Shown here: positions 42,722 through 50,083 of the stretch, in pieces
Layout: each line of letters begins with the position of its first letter
Numbering within the stretch: the first letter of the stretch is position 1
NCBI RefSeq assembly: GCF_026427715.1
Contig: NZ_CP107558.1
Coordinates: 3,007,001-3,071,000 of the forward strand
Reading direction: 5' to 3'
DNA: 64,000 nucleotides
DNA from: Methylocystis sp. MJC1
GTDB lineage: Bacteria; Pseudomonadota; Alphaproteobacteria; Rhizobiales; Beijerinckiaceae
Program-made: the position numbers and the translations under genes
The notes under the pieces: generated by a model
Told to the model about the DNA's origin: nothing
Databases searched by the model: none
What the model saw: the letters and a program-made list of their open reading frames with translations, nothing else

Positions 42722-42781
42722 GGACCGCGCGCCTTCAGGCGCGCTCAAGGAAGGGGAGCGAGCCTGAAGGCTCGCGGGTCC
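42722..42781. repeat. Family E hairpin, copy 2
   Basis: ggaccgcgcgccttcagg near 42722 pairs imperfectly with cctgaaggctcgcgggtcc ending at 42781. It lies 8 bp after phaZ and 12 bp before the stop of the convergent WcbI-like gene. Confidence 0.75.
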
Positions 42782-42792
42782 CCGCTTGCGGC

Positions 42793-43848
42793 TCACAACG
42801 TCGGCGTCAACCCAGCTTTGAGGTTTTCGCGGGCGAGACCAAGGAGCAGATTTTTCGTGTTCTCATCCGCGATCCACGCGTCGACGCGCGGATTGGAGAG
42901 CCGCTCGGGGCCCGTCTTTTCATAGGTCTTGAACGACGCCGCGAGATATTGTGGCAGGTTGAGAAAATCGCCGACCGAATTGGCGAGATGATGGTTCTGC
43001 AGCTTGAACAGATAGCCGCCCTGTGCGCCGAACACTTTCGCGATCCCCGGATAGACCGGGAAGATTTCCGCGCGCGCGAGATCGTGGATTTCGTAATAGT
43101 TGAAATCCGTCGACGGCGGCTTCAGGCCGACTTTCTCCCACATCCGCCGCGCAATATCGAAGAGCACGAAGCTCTTGGGATGCAAGATGCTGTACATGAA
43201 GACGCCGCGGCGCGCCCATTTCATGAGGTCTTCCGAGAGATCGACGCCGAAACGCGCTTTCGACGTCTCGAGGAGCTCCCGCGCAGCGTCGTTCCAGACA
43301 TCGAAATAGCCCAGGGCCTGAAAGACGTTCTCATTGAACAGCGCCCGTGCTTCCTCCACCGAAAGCCCTGCGCGGTAGGCGAAAAGGGCGAGCGCCGAAT
43401 GATAGGGCCCGACCGGGCCGAAGATGAAGCCGTGCAGCGGCTGCGATTTGTCCTCGATATAGATGAGGTCGGGATGAAACGCCGCGAAACTGATCGCGGG
43501 CGTCAGCGTCGTCTTCGGCAGGCGGCTCCGCAGCTCCTCCGAATCTCCGCCGCCGCGCACATGGCCGGCGAGAAAATCATGCGTGAAGATGTAATCGTAC
43601 GTGTCCAGCGTCCTGACCAGAAGGTCCATCGTGGCCTTGGCGCGGCCGATCGCGGAGAAGTGATCGACCACGGCGCTCGGATTCATGACCTTCATCGCAT
43701 AGGCGATCCCGAAGGCCTGGCAATTGCCGATAACGGCGATTCGCGGCCCCGAGGTTCGGATAACGCGGCCCGTCAGCTTGGCGATGTGCGGCTCGACCGC
43801 ATATTGGCGCCAGGTGCGGAAAATCTGCTTGTCGATTTGGGATAACAT
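42793..43848 (-). CDS. WcbI-family polysaccharide biosynthesis protein
   Basis: A 351-residue protein. The N terminus has the WcbI motif IAVIGNCQAFGIAYAM: a Rossmann-like strand followed by GNCQ, the likely active-site loop of this family of putative acetyltransferases. The remainder has AISFAAFHPDLIYIEDKSQ and YDYIFTHDFLAGH, with helical segments after. WcbI proteins were first noted in capsule gene clusters, where they are thought to modify sugars, though the reaction is not settled. No capsule cluster is near, but a GSCFA gene is head-to-head, 177 bp away. ATG at 43848 is chosen; GTG at 43860 is possible. Confidence 0.78.
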   Translation of the reverse strand: MLSQIDKQIFRTWRQYAVEPHIAKLTGRVIRTSGPRIAVIGNCQAFGIAYAMKVMNPSAVVDHFSAIGRAKATMDLLVRTLDTYDYIFTHDFLAGHVRGGGDSEELRSRLPKTTLTPAISFAAFHPDLIYIEDKSQPLHGFIFGPVGPYHSALALFAYRAGLSVEEARALFNENVFQALGYFDVWNDAARELLETSKARFGVDLSEDLMKWARRGVFMYSILHPKSFVLFDIARRMWEKVGLKPPSTDFNYYEIHDLARAEIFPVYPGIAKVFGAQGGYLFKLQNHHLANSVGDFLNLPQYLAASFKTYEKTGPERLSNPRVDAWIADENTKNLLLGLARENLKAGLTPTL

Positions 43849-43997
43849 ACGGTCATTCACCAGTTTCGCCGGGGCGCGTCCAGTCTTCCGGCCTTGGGCT
43901 GGTGACAAGAGGCGGCGCCGCGTCTATGGTCCGCTCACACGCAACGGCGCGCCATATGCGCAACGAAGACGAGCGCTACGAGGTCCGTTTGCGAAGA

Positions 43998-44011
43998 TCG
44001 ATTCGAATCGA
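43998..44011. promoter_or_regulatory. 14-bp perfect palindrome upstream of the GSCFA gene
   Basis: tcgattcgaatcga is self-complementary and lies 14 bp before the TTG start of the GSCFA gene, so it would lie in the leader or core promoter. It may be an operator, or chance. Confidence 0.3.
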
Positions 44012-44025
44012 CGAGGAGTTTGCCC

Positions 44026-45090
44026 TTGGCAGACAACCCCTATAGCTCCCTACCCGACCATCGCTTCTGGCGCAAGGCTGTGACCGGACTGCCGCCCTTC
44101 GCCATCGATCCGGTGATTTCCATGCCCTTCAAGATCGCCCGCGAAGACCGCGTGGCGACCGCGGGAAGCTGCTTCGCGCAGGAAATCGCCCATCGCCTGC
44201 AGACGAGCGGCTACACCTACTATCTCGCCGAAAAGCCGCCGCAGGGGATGTCGGCCGAGGAAGCGCTGCGGCGCAATTACTCGATGTATTCCTGCCGCTA
44301 CGGCAATCTCTACACGACCGCGCAATTGCGGCAGCTGATCGAGCGCGTCTACGGGCATTTCACGCCGTCGCTCGATTACTGGAATCGCCCGGAGGACGGC
44401 CGCTTTGTCGACCCCTTCCGCCCGCGCATCGAGCCGGACGCCTATGAGACGGTGGAGGCGATGCGCGCCGATCGCGAAAGCCATTTCGCCGCCGTGCGTC
44501 ACATGCTGGAGACGATGGACGTTTTCGTCTTCACCTTCGGCCACACCGAAACTTGGCGCCACAAGGCGGATGGCGCAATCTTGCAGCTCGCGCCCGGCGT
44601 CGCCGGCGGGACATGGGACGAGAACGTTTACGAATTCTACAATATGACGGTCAGCGAAGTCGTGCGCGACTTCCTCGCCGCCGTGGATCGCATTCGCGAA
44701 GTCAATCCGAAAGTCCGCATCATCCTGAGCGTGTCGCCGGTCGGGATCATCGCGACCTACGAAGACCGGCACGTCGCCGTCTCCAACGTGGCCGTCAAAT
44801 CTATTTTGCGGGCGGCGGCGGACGAGGTCGTGCGGGCGCGGCCGAACATCGCCTATTTCCCGTCCTTCGATCTCGTCAACATCTCTCCCAACACGGGACG
44901 CTTCTATCGCGACGATACGAGGCGCATCAATGCGCATGGCATCGACCGCACGATGAAGATGTTCTTCGATCACTTCACCGACAAGGCGCGCGAAGAGGAG
45001 GCGATTCGTTCGCTCAAATTCGACGTCGCGGCCGAAGCCGAAGCCAGCGCCCGCGTCGTCTGCGACGAGGAGGCAATCGAGTCCGCTTGA
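44026..45090 (+). CDS. GSCFA-domain protein (SGNH-hydrolase-like)
   Basis: A 354-residue protein of the GSCFA family, named after the GSCFA motif (ATAGSCFAQEIA, residues 47-51), which carries the likely catalytic Ser in an SGNH-hydrolase-like fold. TFGHTETW around residue 172 and SPNTGRFYRDDTRRINAHGI further on are also conserved in the family. The family is often found in polysaccharide loci and is thought to act on acyl groups, but no activity is proven. The start is TTG at 44026, eight bases after gaggag; a TTG at 44020 is also in frame. It is divergent from the WcbI-like gene. Confidence 0.8.
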   Translation: MADNPYSSLPDHRFWRKAVTGLPPFAIDPVISMPFKIAREDRVATAGSCFAQEIAHRLQTSGYTYYLAEKPPQGMSAEEALRRNYSMYSCRYGNLYTTAQLRQLIERVYGHFTPSLDYWNRPEDGRFVDPFRPRIEPDAYETVEAMRADRESHFAAVRHMLETMDVFVFTFGHTETWRHKADGAILQLAPGVAGGTWDENVYEFYNMTVSEVVRDFLAAVDRIREVNPKVRIILSVSPVGIIATYEDRHVAVSNVAVKSILRAAADEVVRARPNIAYFPSFDLVNISPNTGRFYRDDTRRINAHGIDRTMKMFFDHFTDKAREEEAIRSLKFDVAAEAEASARVVCDEEAIESA

Positions 45091-45128
45091 GACGGCGTTC
45101 GGCGGATCGACAATCGGCAGTCGATCCG

Positions 45129-45153
45129 CTGGCTTTTGAACTGCCGAAGCCAG
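45129..45153. promoter_or_regulatory. Hairpin within an imperfect inverted repeat (leader of the DUF1772 gene)
   Basis: ctggctt (45129-45135) pairs with aagccag (45147-45153). Around it, gacaatcggcag and ctgtcgattgcc form a looser inverted repeat, and gatcga flanks both sides. It lies in the 88-bp gap before the DUF1772 gene; no T run follows. Confidence 0.35.
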
Positions 45154-45178
45154 ACTGTCGATTGCCGGAGGATCGAAG

Positions 45179-45607
45179 ATGATTATTGGCTCACTCGCGC
45201 TCGCCGCGGCGGGCGCCTTTACCGGAGCCTCTCTTTACGTGAATTACGTCGAGCAGCCGGCGCGTCTCGCCTTGACCGACGACGCGCTCATCAAGGAATG
45301 GGAGCCCTCCGACCATCGCGGCTTCATCGTGCTCGCGGGATTGGCGGCAATTGCCGCATTGTTCGGCTTCATTGCCTATCGGGAGCTCGATGACATCCGC
45401 TGGCTGTTCGGCGCGCTCGTCATTCTGGCGTCATGGCCCTACACCTATTGGGCGATCGTGCCGCTCAACAACCGCATCCTCGGCCTCATCGGCGCCGAGG
45501 CCGCGCATGAGGCGCGCAAGGTGATCGATCTTTGGGGCAAGCTGGAAATCGGCCAGACCGCAATCGGCGTCCTGGCTGTCGTCATCTTCCTCTGGGCGGC
45601 GGGCTAG
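45179..45607 (+). CDS. DUF1772 family membrane protein
   Basis: A 142-residue integral membrane protein with about four hydrophobic segments (MIIGSLALAAAGAFTGASLY; FIVLAGLAAIAALFGFIAY; LFGALVILASWPYTYWAI; AIGVLAVVIFLWAA). Conserved family positions include NYVEQPARLAL and YTYWAIVPLNNRIL. Eukaryotic relatives include anthrone oxygenases, but bacterial members are unassigned. It lies 88 bp after the GSCFA gene with an intervening hairpin. Confidence 0.75.
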   Translation: MIIGSLALAAAGAFTGASLYVNYVEQPARLALTDDALIKEWEPSDHRGFIVLAGLAAIAALFGFIAYRELDDIRWLFGALVILASWPYTYWAIVPLNNRILGLIGAEAAHEARKVIDLWGKLEIGQTAIGVLAVVIFLWAAG

Positions 45608-45685
45608 AGCGCGTTCCACTCGCTTTGGGACGGTGCGAGCGCATTCGCTCCGAGCTTTCGGCGCCAATCTTGAAGAGCGGCATTC

Positions 45686-47104
45686 ATGACTTATGACCTC
45701 GTCGTGATCGGGTCCGGGCCGGGCGGCTATGTCTGCGCGATCCGGGCCGCGCAACTTGGCCTGAAAACGGCCGTCGTCGAAAAAGACCCGACCTATGGCG
45801 GAACCTGCCTCAACGTCGGCTGCATCCCCTCGAAAGCGCTGCTGCACGCTTCCCATATGTTCGAGGAGGCCGGCCACGGCCTTGCGCCACTCGGCGTGAT
45901 CGTCGATCCGCCGAAGCTCGATCTCGCGGCGATGATGAGGCACAAGAACGAAACAGTCGGCGCAAATGTCAACGGCGTTGCCTTTTTGTTCAAGAAGAAC
46001 AAGGTCGTCGCCTATCGCGGCGTCGGCCGACTTGCCGGCGCTGGCAAAGTGGAAGTGACCGGCGCCGATGGCGCGTCGCAGACCATCGAAACGAAGAATA
46101 TCGTGATCGCGACGGGCTCTGCGGTCGCGCCTTTGCGCGACGCTTCCGGCGCGGAAATCCAGATCGACGAAAAGGTCGTCGTCTCCTCCACCGGCGCGCT
46201 GTCGCTGGAAAAGGTCCCGCAGCGCCTCATCGTCATCGGCGCCGGCGTCATCGGGCTGGAGCTCGGCTCGGTCTGGCGGCGGCTTGGCGCACAAGTGACG
46301 GCAATCGAATATCTCGACCGCGTGCTGCCGGGCTTCGATTTCGAAGTAGCCAGCCGCTTTCAGAAGCTCCTCGAAAAGCAGGGCTTCGCCTTCAAGCTCT
46401 CCTCCAAGGTCACGGGCGTCGCGCGCGAGGGCGAGGGCGAGGGCGTCGTCGTTTCCTACTCCTCCGTCGATGGCGCAACTTCCGATAAGGTCACGGCGGA
46501 CGTCGTTTTGGTGGCGACGGGCCGCACCCCTTATACGCAGGCGCTCGGGCTCGAAGAGGCGGGCGTCGCCCTGGAGCGCGGGCGCGTCATCATCGACGAC
46601 CATTTCGCCACCAATATTCCGGGCGTCTACGCCATCGGCGACGTCGTGCGCGGGCCGATGCTCGCCCATAAGGCGGAGGATGAGGGCGTCGCCGTCGCCG
46701 AAATCCTCGCGGGCCAGGCCGGCCATGTGAATTACAACGTCATTCCGAGCGTCGTTTACACGATGCCCGAGGTCGCCTCGGTGGGCGTCACGGAGGAAGA
46801 CGCCAAGGCGAAGGGCCTCAACGTCGCCATCGGCAAATTCCCCTTCTCGGCCAATGGCCGCGCCCGCTCCATGCGCGAGACCGACGGCTTCGTGAAATTC
46901 ATCGCCGACGCCGCCACCGACCGGGTCGTGGGCGTGCATATTCTCGGCGCCGGCGCCGGCGAGCTGATCGCGGAAGCGGCCGTGCTCATGGAATTCTCAG
47001 GCTCTTCCGAGGACCTCGCGCGAACCTGCCACGCCCATCCGACCATGTCAGAGGCAATGAAGGAGGCCGCGCTAGCGGTCGCCAAGCGGGCGATCCATAT
47101 CTGA
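45686..47104 (+). CDS. lpdA: Dihydrolipoyl dehydrogenase
   Basis: E3 component that reoxidises dihydrolipoamide and passes electrons to NAD+ in the 2-oxo-acid dehydrogenases and the glycine cleavage system. The 472 residues have the FAD GSGPGGYVCAIRAA loop (residues 10-23), the redox disulfide C41-LNVG-C46 in GGTCLNVGCIPSK, the NAD GAGVIGLELGSVW loop, and the C-terminal HAHPTMSEAM with the catalytic His. No E1/E2 genes are adjacent, so the partner complex is encoded elsewhere. A partial family F-like sequence precedes the gene at 45606-45656. Confidence 0.95.
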   Translation: MTYDLVVIGSGPGGYVCAIRAAQLGLKTAVVEKDPTYGGTCLNVGCIPSKALLHASHMFEEAGHGLAPLGVIVDPPKLDLAAMMRHKNETVGANVNGVAFLFKKNKVVAYRGVGRLAGAGKVEVTGADGASQTIETKNIVIATGSAVAPLRDASGAEIQIDEKVVVSSTGALSLEKVPQRLIVIGAGVIGLELGSVWRRLGAQVTAIEYLDRVLPGFDFEVASRFQKLLEKQGFAFKLSSKVTGVAREGEGEGVVVSYSSVDGATSDKVTADVVLVATGRTPYTQALGLEEAGVALERGRVIIDDHFATNIPGVYAIGDVVRGPMLAHKAEDEGVAVAEILAGQAGHVNYNVIPSVVYTMPEVASVGVTEEDAKAKGLNVAIGKFPFSANGRARSMRETDGFVKFIADAATDRVVGVHILGAGAGELIAEAAVLMEFSGSSEDLARTCHAHPTMSEAMKEAALAVAKRAIHI

Positions 47105-47182
47105 GCCATTCCGGCGAGGCCTTGGCGCTTCGGATCGGGCGCTTACATTCTTGCGGGACTGTTGCTGGGAGTGGAGCGCCCG

Positions 47183-47770
47183 ATGGAACAAGTGAATGAA
47201 TTTCTACGCCGGCTGAAGCCGCGCCTGACGCGGGCCCTTTGGTTCGCGCTGGCGCTTCTTTTCCTGATTGAGAGCTGGTTGTGGGACCATCTCAGGGATG
47301 GACTGCGCGCGCTCGAGCGCTGGCTCGGCGTCGAGCGGCTCGAAGCCTGGCTGGAAGGGCTTGTGGCGCGGCTCTCGCCGCCCATGGCGCTCGTCCTTTT
47401 CGTCGGGCCGATCATAGCCATATTGCCGCTCAAGATCGCGGCCCTCGCGCTTCTGGCGCATGGCCATATTCTGACGGGCGTCGCCGTCATTCTGCTCGCA
47501 AAAATGCTGGCGCTGGGCGTCGAGGCCTTCCTGTTCGACATCTGCCGCGACAAGCTCTTACAGATGCAATGGTTCGCACGTTTCTATTCGATTGTCCTCG
47601 ACGTGCGCGCCTGGGCGTCGGCGCTCGTGAAGCCCTATAAAGAACGCCTGCTCGAAGGACTCGGCAGGCTGCGCGCCTATGCCGCGTCCTTCCTCGGCGG
47701 GAATAGCGAAATCTTGAGAAAACAGATCGCCCGCCTGCGCGCGCTCGTGAAATCGAGGCGCGCGGCGTGA
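47183..47770 (+). CDS. Unrecognised membrane protein, 195 residues
   Basis: Probable start ATG at 47183 (MEQVNEFLRRLKPRLTRALW); in-frame GTG at 47171 is also possible. There are hydrophobic segments LWFALALLFLIESWLW, ALVLFVGPIIAILPLKIAAL and LTGVAVILLAKMLALGVEAF, with an amphipathic basic C terminus (RKQIARLRALVKSRRAA). No family was recognised. Gene order (lpdA upstream, 79-bp gap) suggests a separate unit. Confidence 0.6.
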   Translation: MEQVNEFLRRLKPRLTRALWFALALLFLIESWLWDHLRDGLRALERWLGVERLEAWLEGLVARLSPPMALVLFVGPIIAILPLKIAALALLAHGHILTGVAVILLAKMLALGVEAFLFDICRDKLLQMQWFARFYSIVLDVRAWASALVKPYKERLLEGLGRLRAYAASFLGGNSEILRKQIARLRALVKSRRAA

Positions 47771-47784
47771 GCGCATTAGGATTT

Positions 47785-47887
47785 GTCACTCCCGTTCGGG
47801 CTGCAGCCCGAACGGGAGTGCAGAGTCACAAGAGCGCGGATTTTGCTCTGGATTTCCGATCGCTCGCTTCGCGAGCGCCGGAATGAC
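47785..47887. repeat. Family A palindromic repeat, copy 7
   Basis: gtcactcccgttcgggctg to cgcgagcgccggaatgac, between convergent genes. It may serve as a bidirectional terminator. Confidence 0.8.
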
Positions 47888-47908
47888 GACGAACCGATCG
47901 AACGGATA

Positions 47909-48040
47909 TCACTCGCAGATGGCGTAGCCGAAGCAGAAATCCGCTTCCGCCTCCGCGGGGGATTTGAACAAGGCCCCCGCGCTGGCGAAGCTTGCCGCGA
48001 CCATCAGCAATATGAGACCGAATAGAAGTGATTTTCTCAT
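47909..48040 (-). CDS. Small secreted peptide, 43 residues
   Basis: A short gene starting at ATG 48040 with ggagggg just upstream. The leader MRKSLLFGLILLMVAASFAS ends near residue 21; a mature peptide of about 20 residues would contain FKSPAEAEADFCFGYAICE, with two Cys that could form a disulfide. It has the shape of a secreted micropeptide. There is no homology to name it, and it is too short for certainty. Confidence 0.45.
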   Translation of the reverse strand: MRKSLLFGLILLMVAASFASAGALFKSPAEAEADFCFGYAICE

Positions 48041-48240
48041 AAGCCCCTCCCCCAAAATTTCTTGCGCCGCAATATTGGGGGCAGCCCTGCCTCTCAATCG
48101 ACGCTCATGCGGCCCCTTGGCCGACTAACGCCGATCCTACGGCTCCGGTTCCTCGCAATCATTCGCGCACGCAAGCGTATTTAACGGCGGAGCGCATAGC
48201 CGAAGGAGAAGGGCGCACTGGCCGAACGGCAATGCGGACG

Positions 48241-48271
48241 AAAAAGCCTCCTCGCGCGGGAGGAGGCTTTT
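48241..48271 (-). terminator. Bidirectional-looking terminator after the L,D-transpeptidase gene
   Basis: The stem aaaagcctcctc / ggaggaggctttt encloses a short GC loop, with T runs on both strands. It ends the minus-strand transcript of the L,D-transpeptidase gene at 48303. Confidence 0.8.
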
Positions 48272-48302
48272 GGAAGAAAGGGTTCCAGCTAATTAAGCTG
48301 TA

Positions 48303-48911
48303 TCAGATCACGACGACTTTGGTGCCGACCTTCACACGGCCGTACAGGTCGATCGCGTCGATATCGCGCATGCGGATGCAGCCCGAGGAAACGCCCTGGC
48401 CGATCTTCTCCGGCTCATTGGTGCCGTGGATGCGGTAAAGCGTGTCCTTGCCTTCCTGATAGAGATAAAGGGCGCGCGAGCCGAGCGGATTATCGGGGCC
48501 GCCCGGCAGGCCGCCGGCGTCGGCGGTCGGCTGCAGATGCGGCCAGCGCTGGAGCATGTCCTTGGGCGGAATCCACCGGGGCCATTCCTGCATCGCGCCG
48601 ACATAGGCGCGGCCGCTCCAACCCATCGCGTCCTGCCCTGTCGCCACGCCGTAACGAACGGCCTTGCCGCCGGGCATGACGTAATAGAGGAAATGCGACC
48701 GGGAATCGACGATGATGGTGCCGACCGGCTCATTCGTCTTGTAATCCACGAGATAGCGATCGAACTCGGCGCTGATTTCGGCCTTGGGCGCGAGCGCCAT
48801 GAATTCAGCATCTCGGCCGGAAAGCTTGGGCTCGGGCAGCCGCGTCCCGCTGTAACAGCCGGCGAGCGCGAGCGCGGAAAGCGCCGTCGCAACCAAAAGC
48901 CTCGAATTCAT
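48303..48911 (-). CDS. Lipoprotein L,D-transpeptidase (YkuD)
   Basis: A 202-residue lipoprotein: MNSRLLVATALSALALAGC, lipobox ALAGC, Cys19. The mature part holds a YkuD domain with the catalytic IHGTNEPEKIG then SSGCIRM. It would cross-link peptidoglycan or attach Braun-type lipoprotein at the outer membrane. It differs from the gene at 29040 in length and lipid anchor, so the two may work at different stages. The ATG at 48911 follows aaggag. It is divergent from the HDAC-like gene. Confidence 0.88.
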   Translation of the reverse strand: MNSRLLVATALSALALAGCYSGTRLPEPKLSGRDAEFMALAPKAEISAEFDRYLVDYKTNEPVGTIIVDSRSHFLYYVMPGGKAVRYGVATGQDAMGWSGRAYVGAMQEWPRWIPPKDMLQRWPHLQPTADAGGLPGGPDNPLGSRALYLYQEGKDTLYRIHGTNEPEKIGQGVSSGCIRMRDIDAIDLYGRVKVGTKVVVI

Positions 48912-49153
48912 GCCAACACTCCTTTCCGCCGCCAATGGTTGAAAGCCTTAGCACGAACTTGCCCGAGACAATCCGCCTCACCGCCATACTAGGGCCAATA
49001 TTCCCCCGGTGTTGCCAGGGCGCCACGTTGCAATGCGAAGAAATTGCCCCAAGCGACGCCCCCAGAGGGGTTGACGTCTTTCATTTTTCACAGACATGGG
49101 CCAAAAACGTAGGAATCCGGGCGCGAATCGTCCGCCCCGATAGCGGCGATCTT

Positions 49154-50083
49154 GTGAAAACGCTTCTCGTCACGCATGCGAGCGGTCTCGATCACGAAAT
49201 GGGTCCGGGGCATCCCGAGCGCCCTGACCGGTTGCGCGCCATCGAGCGGGAGCTGGATGCGGAGCGCTTCCAATCGCTTGCGCGCGTGAACGCGCCGCGC
49301 GCGCCGCTCGAGGCCGTTCTGCGCGTGCATCCGCAAAGCTATCTCTCGGCGCTGGAAGAGGCGGAGCCACGCGAAGGCTATGCGGCGCTGGACAGCGACA
49401 CGCTGATGTGCGCCAAGACGATCGAGGCGGTGTGGCATTCCGCGGGCGGCGCCGTGGCCGCAGTGGACGCCGTGATGAGCGGCGCGGCGGATACTGCTTT
49501 CGTCGCCACGCGCCCGCCCGGCCATCACGCCGGCGCACAGACTCCCATGGGCTTCTGCTTCGTGAACAATATTGCGATCGCGGCGCGCCACGCCCAGGCG
49601 GCGCATGGCGCGGAGCGAGTCGCTATCGTCGATTTCGACGTGCACCACGGTAATGGCACGCAGGATATTTTCTGGGCCGACGGCAGCGTGCTTTACTGTT
49701 CGCTTCATCAGGCGCCGTTTTATCCCGGCACAGGCGGGCGCAACGAAACCGGCGAGCGCGGCACCATCGTCAATGCGCCGCTGTTCGCCGCCTCCTCTGG
49801 CCACGCCTTCGAGGAGGCGCTGGTCGACCGCGTCCTGCCGCGGCTGCGAGACTTTGGCCCGGACATACTGCTCATCTCGGCCGGCTTCGACGCCCATGAG
49901 CGGGACCCGCTCGGCGGGCTTCTCCTTACCGAGCGGGATTTCAGCGAGACGACGAAGCGCCTGATGGACGTTGCCGACAAGAAATGCGGCGGACGGGTGG
50001 TGTCTCTTCTCGAAGGCGGCTACGACCTCGAAGGCTTGAGCCGCAGCGTCGCCGCCCATGTTCAGGCTTTGATGGGCGCCTGA
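49154..50083 (+). CDS. Histone deacetylase family protein (AcuC/polyamine deacetylase-like)
   Basis: A 309-residue zinc-dependent deacetylase. Family motifs: HASGLDHEMGPGHPERPDRL, TRPPGHHAG with the catalytic His pair, VDFDVHHGNGTQDIF with zinc ligands, and LISAGFDAHERDPLGG. Bacterial members remove acetyl groups from polyamines or proteins (acetoin-utilisation AcuC, acetylpolyamine amidohydrolase); the substrate is not fixed. The GTG at 49154 is chosen because MKTLLVTHASG... is the family start; the frame is open further upstream. It ends overlapping the coiled-coil gene by 22 bp on the opposite strand. Confidence 0.88.
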   Translation: MKTLLVTHASGLDHEMGPGHPERPDRLRAIERELDAERFQSLARVNAPRAPLEAVLRVHPQSYLSALEEAEPREGYAALDSDTLMCAKTIEAVWHSAGGAVAAVDAVMSGAADTAFVATRPPGHHAGAQTPMGFCFVNNIAIAARHAQAAHGAERVAIVDFDVHHGNGTQDIFWADGSVLYCSLHQAPFYPGTGGRNETGERGTIVNAPLFAASSGHAFEEALVDRVLPRLRDFGPDILLISAGFDAHERDPLGGLLLTERDFSETTKRLMDVADKKCGGRVVSLLEGGYDLEGLSRSVAAHVQALMGA

